Source of the DNA: Ancylobacter oerskovii
GTDB taxonomy: Bacteria; Pseudomonadota; Alphaproteobacteria; Rhizobiales; Xanthobacteraceae
Reading direction: 5' to 3'
NCBI RefSeq assembly: GCF_018390555.1
Contig: NZ_JAHBGB010000002.1
Location: 868,001-932,000, forward strand
Length of the DNA stretch: 64,000 nt
Under the pieces are notes generated by a model. That model ran no database searches. It was not told the DNA's origin and was given only the letters and a program-made list of their open reading frames with translations. Each line of letters starts with the position of its first letter. Within the stretch, counting starts at the first letter, position 1. The translations under genes and the position numbers were made by a program. Positions 58,014 to 64,000 of this stretch are shown here, piece by piece.

Positions 58014-58046
58014 CCGCCCCGTCCCCGATTGCCGGGGGCGGGGCGG
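58014..58046 (-). terminator. hairpin between dioxygenase and hydrolase genes
   Basis: CCGCCCCGTCCCC / GGGGGCGGGGCGG arms (one non-Watson-Crick pair) around GATTGCC, followed leftward by TTCCTTCATTCTTC. It lies in the 70-base gap and may reduce hydrolase expression relative to the dioxygenase. Confidence 0.6.
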
Positions 58047-58052
58047 CAGAGG

Positions 58053-58997
58053 TCAGGCGACGTCCGGCAGCACCGCCTCGATATTGGCGCGGCGGCTCTC
58101 CAGGAAGTCGGGCAGCTTCAGCGCTTCGCCGAGATGGGCCACCGGCTCGTCGGCGGCGAAGCCGGGGATGTCGGTGGCGATCTCGAACAGCACATGGCCG
58201 GGTTCGCGGAAGTAGACGGACCGGAAGTAGTTGCGGTCCTTCTGCTCGGTGGTGCGAATGCCGTGATTTTCCTGCAGCTTCCTCACCATCTCGAACTCGG
58301 CCGCGTCGTCGGCGGCACGGAAGGCGATGTGATGCACCGAGCCGCCGCCCATGCGCGCCGGCAGGAAGCCGCCGGCCTCATGGATGTCGACGATGCTCCC
58401 CATCTGGCCGCCGGCATCGCTGCCTTCCGCCTGGAAGCGCACCAGCGAACCCTCGCGGCCGACCTCCCTGAAGCCGAGCACGTCGGTCAGGATGGCGCCG
58501 GTGGGCGCCGCCTCGGCGAGCAGCAGGTTCACCGAGTGGAAGCCACGGATCGCATGCTCGGCGGGGACGTCGGCGCCGAGCCAGGCCGGCTCGTTCTCGA
58601 CGCCGGGCACGCCGACCAGGGCGAGACGCATGCCGTGCGGGTCCTTGAAGCTCAGCACGCTCTGGCCGAAGCGCTTCACCGGCGCCTGATAAGCGACGCC
58701 CTTGTCGGTGAAGCGGTGCGTCCAGTAGCCGATCGAGGCCTCCGGCACGCGGAACGCGGTCTCCTGCGTCTCGCCGATGCCGAGCCGGCCGGGCGCCACA
58801 TGGTCCCACGGGAAGAAGGTGAGGATGGTGCCGGGCGAGCCGACCTCGTCGCCATAATAGAAGTGATAGGTGCCGGGATCGTCGAAATTGACGGTCTTCT
58901 TCACCAGACGCAGCCCGAGGGTGCGGGTGTAGAACTCGACATTGCGACGCGCGTTGCCGGCGATCGCGGTGACGTGGTGGATGCCGTTGCGGTTCAT
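58053..58997 (-). CDS. ring-cleaving dioxygenase-like VOC protein (MhqO/LinE type)
   Basis: 314 aa with four VOC modules. The first (GIHHVTAIAGNARRNVEFYTRTLGLRLVKKTVNFDD) and the third (GGGSVHHIAFRAADDAAEFE) provide the metal-ligand histidines of hydroquinone dioxygenases, and the late Glu is in FREPGHVLFEIATDIPGF. The order H, H, E matches iron or manganese extradiol enzymes. LYHFYYGDE-like GTYHFYYGDEVGSPGTILTFFPW is characteristic of this group. It is divergent from a LysR regulator and probably co-transcribed with the hydrolase. Hydroquinone-type substrates are inferred. Confidence 0.9.
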   Translation of the reverse strand: MNRNGIHHVTAIAGNARRNVEFYTRTLGLRLVKKTVNFDDPGTYHFYYGDEVGSPGTILTFFPWDHVAPGRLGIGETQETAFRVPEASIGYWTHRFTDKGVAYQAPVKRFGQSVLSFKDPHGMRLALVGVPGVENEPAWLGADVPAEHAIRGFHSVNLLLAEAAPTGAILTDVLGFREVGREGSLVRFQAEGSDAGGQMGSIVDIHEAGGFLPARMGGGSVHHIAFRAADDAAEFEMVRKLQENHGIRTTEQKDRNYFRSVYFREPGHVLFEIATDIPGFAADEPVAHLGEALKLPDFLESRRANIEAVLPDVA

Positions 58998-59092
58998 GGC
59001 TCTGTCCTCTCCGGTGCGCCGGCCGATATGCGCCGGCGCTCTCTCGTGGCTCTACAAATATGCCCGGAACTCCGGCTTGCCACGTCATTTCA

Positions 59093-59108
59093 ATTGCATT
59101 GACGCAAT
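59093..59108. promoter_or_regulatory. LysR-type T-N11-A box
   Basis: ATTGC-ATTGAC-GCAAT, an inverted repeat containing T-N11-A, in the divergent region 48 bases upstream of the LysR ATG and 96 upstream of the dioxygenase start. It fits a regulatory site for the LysR protein. Confidence 0.6.
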
Positions 59109-59155
59109 CGACGCTGTGCTGATATGTAGGCGGGGCTGCAAGGGGGGCATGGACC

Positions 59156-60112
59156 ATGGCCGATCCGTTCAAGAATCTAGCCTGGGACGATTTCCGCCTG
59201 ATCAAGGCGGTGGCCGACGCGAAGGGCCTGCCGGCGGCGGCGGCGCAGATCGGCGTCAACCATTCCACCGTGTTCCGGCGGCTGAAGCAGATCGAGGACG
59301 CGCTCGGGACCACGCTGTTCGAGCGCCACCGCACCGGCTACGCGCTCACCCCCGCCGGCGAGGAACTGGTGGGCCTCGCCCAGCGGCTCGACGAGGAGAT
59401 CACCTCCACCGGCCGGCGCATCGCCGGGCGCGAGCCGGCCCCCTGCGGCGAGCTGCGCGTCACCACGCCGGATTCGCTGCTGATCCACCTCCTGATCCCG
59501 ATGATGGCGGATTTCCGCCGCCGCTACCCGCAGGTGCAGCTCGACATCGTGCTGTCCAACCAGGCGCTGAACCTGTCGCGGCGCGACGCCGACGTCGCCA
59601 TCCGCGCCACCGACAACCCGCCGGAGAATCTGGTCGGGCGCCGGCTCGCCCGCATCGCCTGGGCGCTTTACGGGCGGGCGGAGGACTTCCCCGAGCCGGC
59701 GGCGGTCGACGAGGCCCGCCTGTTCGCCTGCAACTGGGTGGCACTGGGCGAGACCATGGGAGCGCTCAAGGCCGTCAAATATGTCGAGAAGCACGTACCG
59801 CCGGAAAATCTCGGCTACCGCGTCAACACCGTGCTCGGCCTCGCCGAGGCGGTGGAGGCCGGGCTCGGCATCGGCCACATACCCTGCATGATCGGCGACG
59901 CCCGCCCCTCGCTGGTGCGGCTCACCCCGCCGGTGCCGGATTTCGCCGCCGACCTGTGGCTGCTGACCCATCCCGACCTGCGCCATGCGCCGCGGGTGCG
60001 CGCCTTTCTCGATTTCCTCGCCGAGCAGATCGGCAAGCACCGCCGCTTCATCGAGGGCAACGGCCTGTCCGTGGACGCGCCCGCCCCGGCCGCCGCGGAA
60101 AGCGCGGCGTAG
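59156..60112 (+). CDS. LysR-family transcriptional regulator
   Basis: 318 aa. The DNA-binding domain is DDFRLIKAVADAKGLPAAAAQIGVNHSTVFRRLKQIEDALGTTLFERHRTGYALTPAGEE. The effector domain runs from GELRVTTPDSLLIHLLIPMM onward. It is divergent from the ring-cleaving-dioxygenase/hydrolase pair, and a T-N11-A inverted repeat lies between them; an aromatic or quinone effector is therefore likely. The 3' end is three bases from the convergent OhrR-like gene, so transcripts collide tail-to-tail. The C-terminus is Ala/Pro-rich. Confidence 0.93.
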   Translation: MADPFKNLAWDDFRLIKAVADAKGLPAAAAQIGVNHSTVFRRLKQIEDALGTTLFERHRTGYALTPAGEELVGLAQRLDEEITSTGRRIAGREPAPCGELRVTTPDSLLIHLLIPMMADFRRRYPQVQLDIVLSNQALNLSRRDADVAIRATDNPPENLVGRRLARIAWALYGRAEDFPEPAAVDEARLFACNWVALGETMGALKAVKYVEKHVPPENLGYRVNTVLGLAEAVEAGLGIGHIPCMIGDARPSLVRLTPPVPDFAADLWLLTHPDLRHAPRVRAFLDFLAEQIGKHRRFIEGNGLSVDAPAPAAAESAA

Positions 60113-60115
60113 GGC

Positions 60116-60565
60116 TCAGCTCTTCACCTTGGCGAGCAGCGTGTCGCGCAGGGCCGCGAGCTCGCCGGTCAGCTGCTGCACCGCCTGGCGGTCGCGGGCG
60201 AGGCAGAGGCCCATCTCCTTCGGCACCGCCAGCGCCTCGGCCTTCAGCGAGCGCCCCTTCTCGGTGAGATGGATGCGCACCTGCCGCTCGTCCTGCGCGT
60301 CGCGCACCCGGCGCACCAGCCCGGCGGTCTCCAGCCGCTTCAGGAGCGGGGTCAGCGTGTTGGTCTCCAGGAGCACCTTGTCGCCGATCTGGCCGACGGT
60401 GAGGCCGTCCTGCGCCCACAGCGTCACCATGGCGAGATATTGCGGATAGGTGAGCCCCAGCCGGTCGAGCAGCGGCTTGTAGACGCGGTTGAACGCATGG
60501 TTCGCCGAATAGACGGCGAAACACAGGAAATCGTCGAGTTTCAGCTTGTCTGCGGTGTCGGGCAT
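60116..60565 (-). CDS. MarR-family regulator of OhrR type
   Basis: 149 aa. The OhrR signature is complete: reactive Cys15 in LDDFLCFAVYSANHAFNRVYKPLLDRLGLTYPQYLAMV, with the conserved tyrosines, then the winged helix LWAQDGLTVGQIGDKVLLETNTLTPLLKRLETAGLVRRVRDAQDERQVRIHLT. Peroxide oxidation of this Cys releases DNA in known members. The usual target ohr (organic hydroperoxide reductase) is not in the window, so the regulon may include the neighbouring detoxification genes or a distant ohr. The stop lies three bases from the LysR gene end. Confidence 0.9.
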   Translation of the reverse strand: MPDTADKLKLDDFLCFAVYSANHAFNRVYKPLLDRLGLTYPQYLAMVTLWAQDGLTVGQIGDKVLLETNTLTPLLKRLETAGLVRRVRDAQDERQVRIHLTEKGRSLKAEALAVPKEMGLCLARDRQAVQQLTGELAALRDTLLAKVKS

Positions 60566-60682
60566 GACGGGAGACTCTGCCCCCGATCGCGGGCCACCTC
60601 AAGCGGGATTTCGCGTCCTCGACAGCCTGCGCGCGATCCCGCGCGCGCCCGGCGGCGCGGTGTGGCGCGGCGCGATCGCCGA

Positions 60683-60701
60683 ATTTCCGCTCGGCGGAAA
60701 T
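60683..60701. promoter_or_regulatory. 19-base inverted repeat between OhrR-like and SorC genes
   Basis: ATTTCCGC-TCG-GCGGAAAT, perfect eight-base arms, in the 220-base divergent gap. It does not match the AT-rich OhrR consensus, so a SorC operator is as likely. A possible SorC promoter (TTTGAA, 18 bases, TATAGC) lies to its right. Confidence 0.55.
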
Positions 60702-60785
60702 CGTACCCGCCCTGCGGACAGCATTTGAAGATGCGGGGCCTCTCCTCTATAGCATCCGGGACGGAACGAAGGGGGAATGGGTCAG

Positions 60786-61805
60786 ATGTCCGAAGGCGAC
60801 GCGAAAGCCGGCCCCGCCTCCCCTTCCGCCGAGGCCTATGCCGGGCTCAGCGCCACCGGCCGGCGTTCGGCGCGGCTGCGGCTGCGCGCCGCCTGGATGT
60901 ATTACGTCGAGGGTATGACGCAGAGCGCCATCGCCGAGGCGCTCGACATCGGCCGCGTCACCGTGGTGCGCCTGCTCGCCGATGCCCGCAGCCTCAACGA
61001 GGTGAAGATCTCGCTGTCGCGCGAGATCGCCGAACTGCCGCGGCTGGAGATGGGGCTGCAGAAGACCTTCGGCCTCAAGGAGGCGATCGTCGCCCCGGTC
61101 TCCGATCCGCAGGCCGACCCCACCCATGCCATCGGCGCCGCCACCGGCCAGTTCATCTCCGAGCTCATCCGCTCCGACATGACCATCGGCTTCGGCTGGG
61201 GCCGCACGCTGATGCGCGCACTGGGCTTCATCGACGAGAAGTCGGTGACGAACCTGTCGGTGGTCTCGCTGCTCGGCGGCATCACCAAGGCCAAGCAGTA
61301 CAACCCGTCGGAATTCGCCTGGCAACTCTCGCGGCTGTTCCAGGCCGACTGCCACCTCATCGCCGCCCCCGCCATCGTCGACAGCGTCGAGACCAAGCGG
61401 GCGCTGATCGAGCGCTGCGGCCTCTCCAACGTCTATAACCGCGCCCGCGAGATGGACGCGGTGGTGCTGAGCGTCGGCGAGATGGAGGAGACCAGCACCT
61501 CGCTGCGATTCGGCTTCTTCTCCCCGGCCGACTGGGAGTCGCTGGTGGCGGCCGGCGCGGTGGGCGACATCGCCTACAACTTCATCGATCTGGAGGGCCG
61601 GCCGGTCGACCATCCGATCAATTCGCGGGTGATGTCGATCCCGCTGGAGACGCTGTGCGCCACCCCGCAGCGCATCCTCACCTCCGGCGGACCGGGCAAG
61701 ACCGAGGCCATTCTCGGCGCCCTGCGGCTGCTGCGCCCCACCGTGTTCATCACCGACGAGGCCACCGCGGCGCGTGTCCTGACGGCAGCGGGCGCGCATT
61801 TCTGA
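60786..61805 (+). CDS. SorC-family sugar-binding transcriptional regulator
   Basis: 339 aa from the ATG at 60786. The helix-turn-helix is RLRAAWMYYVEGMTQSAIAEALDIGRVTVVRLLADARSLNEVKI, and the C-terminal SorC/phosphosugar-binding domain follows (GLQKTFGLKEAIVAPVSDPQ, SDMTIGFGWGRTLMRAL, VVSLLGGITKAKQYNPSEFAW, LTSGGPGKTEAILGAL). GGGGGA lies nine bases upstream of 60786; the alternative ATG at 60777 puts it too close. It is followed by a SAF-domain dehydrogenase gene, which is the most likely target. The sugar or sugar-phosphate effector is unknown. Confidence 0.88.
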   Translation: MSEGDAKAGPASPSAEAYAGLSATGRRSARLRLRAAWMYYVEGMTQSAIAEALDIGRVTVVRLLADARSLNEVKISLSREIAELPRLEMGLQKTFGLKEAIVAPVSDPQADPTHAIGAATGQFISELIRSDMTIGFGWGRTLMRALGFIDEKSVTNLSVVSLLGGITKAKQYNPSEFAWQLSRLFQADCHLIAAPAIVDSVETKRALIERCGLSNVYNRAREMDAVVLSVGEMEETSTSLRFGFFSPADWESLVAAGAVGDIAYNFIDLEGRPVDHPINSRVMSIPLETLCATPQRILTSGGPGKTEAILGALRLLRPTVFITDEATAARVLTAAGAHF

Positions 61806-61902
61806 GCGCGAAAGTCACATCCGCATTTGACTCAGAACAAATGTCGGGTAACCGAAGGGCGCTGATGTGCGGTTCACGGCCGCGCCGCCCCGGGAGTTTG
61901 CC

Positions 61903-63237
61903 ATGCACGTCGATAACAGGATCGCGCGGTCGGGTCTCGCCGCCGAACTGGATAGGTGGACGCAGGCGCATGGCCCGGTGACGATCGGCCTCGCCGGCGC
62001 CGGGCAGATGGGCACCGATCTCGTGGTGCAGGTGGCGCTGATGCCGGGCGTGCGGATCGGCGCGATCTCCGAGATCGACGCGCAGAACGCCATCGACGCG
62101 GCGCTGATGGCCGGCCATGAGCGGGACAGCCTCGTCGCCGCCTCCAGTCCCGCCGCCGTCGACCGCGCCATCGAGGCCGGCCAGATCGCCATCACCGACG
62201 ATTTCCGTGCCTTCTGCGCCGCCGGCCGCATCGACGTGGTCATCGACGCCACCGGCAATCCCAATGCCGGCACCGAGGTGGCGCTCGACGCCATGCGCCA
62301 CGGCAAGCATGTGGTGATGCTCAATGTCGAGGCCGACATCACCATCGGCCGCTGGCTGAAGCAGGAGGCTCGCAAGGCCGGCGTGGTGCTCACCGGCGCC
62401 GCCGGCGACGAGCCGGCCGCCACCATCGAGCTCATCGGCTTCGCGCAGTCGCTCGGCTTCGAGATCGTCGCCGCCGGCAAGGGCAAGAACAACCCGCTGA
62501 AGTTCGACGCCACTCCGGACGAGTTCGAGGCCGAGGCCCGCGCGCGCCACATGAATCCGCGCATGCTGGTGGAGTTCGTCGACGGCTCCAAGACCATGGT
62601 GGAGATGACCGCGCTCGCCAACGCCACCGGCCTGGTGCCGGACGTGCCGGGCATGCACGGCCCCACCGCCACCCGCGAGGAACTGGCGCAGGTGCTGTGC
62701 ACGAAGGAGGATGGCGGCCTGCTCTCGCGCTCCGGCGTCGTGGACTATTCGATCGGCAAGGGCGTGGCGCCCGGCGTGTTCTGCGTGGTGAAGCCGCGGC
62801 ATCCGCGGGTGATCGAGCGCATGGCCGACCTCAAGGTGGGCCCCGGCCCCTGCTTCGCGCTGGTGCGCCCCTATCATCTCACCAGCCTGGAAGTGCCGCT
62901 CTCGGCGGTGCGCGCGGTGCTGCACGGCCGGCCGGACATGGAGGTGCTCGACCATCCGGTGGCCGAATGCACGGCGGTGGCCAAGCGCGACCTCAAGCCG
63001 GGGCAGGTGCTGGGCAAGATCGGGGAATATGATTATCGCGGCTTCGCGATGGAATGGCGCGAGGCGCGCGACAGCTTCGCCCTGCCGCTCGGCCTCGCCG
63101 AGAAGGCGCGGGTGCTGAAGCCGATCCGCGCCGGCGAGCGGCTGACCTACGAGAACTGCGCCCCCGACGAGGCGCTGGTCGTCACCCAGATGCGCCGCCG
63201 CCTCGACCAGTCCGACGCGCAGTACATCGCGGCATAG
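61903..63237 (+). CDS. NAD(P)-dependent oxidoreductase with SAF domain
   Basis: 444 aa. The Rossmann fold (PVTIGLAGAGQMGTDLVVQVALMPGVRIGAISEID) is followed by a homoserine-dehydrogenase-like core (VDVVIDATGNPNAGTEVALDAMRHGKHVVMLN; FEIVAAGKGKNNPLKFDATPDEFEA). The C-terminal SAF domain (AVAKRDLKPGQVLGKIGEYDYRG) leads such genes to be mislabelled FlgA. Family members act in sugar-acid or tetrose-type catabolic clusters in rhizobia. The ATG at 61903 has GGGAG six bases upstream, better than the in-frame ATG 36 bases before. The adjacent SorC gene suggests sugar induction. Substrate unknown. Confidence 0.85.
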   Translation: MHVDNRIARSGLAAELDRWTQAHGPVTIGLAGAGQMGTDLVVQVALMPGVRIGAISEIDAQNAIDAALMAGHERDSLVAASSPAAVDRAIEAGQIAITDDFRAFCAAGRIDVVIDATGNPNAGTEVALDAMRHGKHVVMLNVEADITIGRWLKQEARKAGVVLTGAAGDEPAATIELIGFAQSLGFEIVAAGKGKNNPLKFDATPDEFEAEARARHMNPRMLVEFVDGSKTMVEMTALANATGLVPDVPGMHGPTATREELAQVLCTKEDGGLLSRSGVVDYSIGKGVAPGVFCVVKPRHPRVIERMADLKVGPGPCFALVRPYHLTSLEVPLSAVRAVLHGRPDMEVLDHPVAECTAVAKRDLKPGQVLGKIGEYDYRGFAMEWREARDSFALPLGLAEKARVLKPIRAGERLTYENCAPDEALVVTQMRRRLDQSDAQYIAA

Positions 63238-63357
63238 GCGAGCGGTCGCTCCGGCGGGCGGCGCGAAGCTTCGCCCTTCCCGGGAGCCACCTCCCGAACC
63301 CGAGAGCCACCTCATCCCGAGGCGCCCGGCCGCCGGCCCGGCCTCCCCACGACCACC

Positions 63358-64000
63358 GTCATGCCCGGGCTTGTCCCGGGCATCCACGTCTTGGGCCGGG
63401 TACGCCCTATGGAAGGCGTGGATCCCCGGGACAAGCCCGGGGATGACGGCGCGGGCGTCAAACCGGCCGTGACGATGCGGACGCAAGGCGCCATGTCCGC
63501 GCCGGGCCGGCACCCGAGAGCGCCTCGCCTCCCCATGAGCAGCGTCATGCCCGGGCTCGGCCCGGGCATCCACGTCCTGGGCCGGGCACACCCCAGGGAA
63601 GGCGTGGATCCCCGGGACAAGCCCGGGGATGACGATGCTGGCGTCGAACCGACCGTGACGACGATGCGGACGCAAGGCGCCATGGCCGCGCCGGGCCGGC
63701 ACCCGAGAGCGCCTGGCCTCCCCATAAGCAACGTCATGCCCGGGCTCGGCCCGGGCATCCACGTCCTGGGCCGGGCACGCCCCCGGGAAAGCATGGATCC
63801 CCGGGAACAAGCCCGGGGATGACGGCGCTGGCGTCGAACCGGCCGTGACGACGATGCGGGCGCAAGGTGCCATGCCCGCGCCGGGCCGGCACCCGAGAGC
63901 GCCTCGCCTCCCCATGAGCAACGTCATGCCCGGGCTCGGCCCGGGCATCCACGTCTTGGGCCGGGTACGCCCTATGGAAGGCGTGGATCCCCGGGACAAG
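63358..64000. repeat. tandem array of family A repeats, runs off the window
   Basis: Left boxes (ATGCCCGGGCT...) begin at 63360, 63546, 63735 and 63925, spaced 186, 189 and 190 bases. Each pairs with a right box (GTGGATCCCCGGGACAAGCC ... GGGGATGACG), separated by a conserved spacer GACGCAAGGCGCCATG...GCCGGGCCGGCACCCGAGAG. At least three full units and part of a fourth are seen. Bases 63238-63357 before the array contain nothing recognised. Confidence 0.92.

Noticed and set aside
61750-63999. A 749-codon open frame on the minus strand
   Set aside because: It is antisense to the SAF-domain dehydrogenase and the repeat array; its His/Gly/Ala/Arg-rich composition and PGLVPGIHA repeats are artefacts of GC-rich codons and family A repeats.
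63358-64000. CRISPR array
   Set aside because: The repeated boxes are 186-190 bases apart and the spacers are nearly identical to each other, unlike CRISPR spacers; the same boxes occur singly elsewhere in the window.

Overview
This is a GC-rich alphaproteobacterial chromosome segment, most likely from the Hyphomicrobiales (Xanthobacteraceae-like). The evidence is gene content: split hisS / hisZ-hisG, an atpI-atpB-atpE-atpF'-atpF operon with two b-type subunits, a CcrM-type GANTC methyltransferase, a dxs-tlyA-RNA methyltransferase run, mutY-DUF721-dsbA, and abundant palindromic intergenic repeats of kinds common in Rhizobiales. The genus assignment is inference. I see no rRNA, tRNA, CRISPR array, prophage or intact insertion sequence. 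Most of the window is core metabolism and cell maintenance.

Layout. 1-4.4 kb: the 5' part of an MFS/acyltransferase gene, a small membrane protein, msrA, a UPF0114 membrane protein, and cysG. 4.5-9.8 kb: hisG, hisZ and hisS, with a 1.4 kb gap between hisZ and hisS that holds a truncated oxidoreductase and an AT-rich island. 10.2-16 kb: a phosphonate pair (phnX plus an FAD oxidase), a membrane-anchored TPR protein, and a divergent omega-aminotransferase. 16-24.2 kb: hrpB, an orphan Flp pilin-like gene, a CNNM/CorC-type protein, aroC, a ribB fused to a helix-turn-helix domain, and a DUF1194 protein. 24.4-32.8 kb: RNA methyltransferase, tlyA and dxs, then a hydrolase/ICMT pair, DUF1272 and DUF1284 genes, xseB and a histone-deacetylase-like protein. 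33-43 kb: threonylcarbamoyl-AMP synthase, a SleB-type cell-wall hydrolase, an 0.75 kb stretch with no recognisable gene, the ATP synthase Fo operon, and smc. 43.5-52.5 kb: an AsnC regulator and EamA exporter, a methyltransferase-family membrane protein, a frameshifted FUSC gene, ccrM, GST, CsbD, mutY, DUF721, and dsbA with a tandemly amplified 3' end. 52.5-64 kb: a VOC protein, a radical SAM protein, glycosyltransferase, moaB, a zinc metallopeptidase, an electrophile/quinone-type detoxification pair with a divergent LysR gene, an OhrR-like regulator, a SorC regulator with a SAF-domain dehydrogenase, and a tandem repeat array that runs off the window.

The most unusual signal is at 21.79-23.17 kb. 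A helix-turn-helix domain is fused in frame to RibB plus a GTP-cyclohydrolase-II-like domain that lacks the zinc cysteines. A near-consensus sigma70 promoter (TTGCAG, 17 bp, TATAAT) places the predicted transcript start on the A of the ATG, two perfect dyads sit at or beside the -35 box, and a second in-frame ATG with a good Shine-Dalgarno begins classical RibB. This looks like a self-regulating riboflavin enzyme. Other notable points are a CCC-TTA +1 frameshift site in the FUSC gene, four copies of the dsbA 3' end, and an FAD oxidase-PhnX pair with no PhnW beside it.
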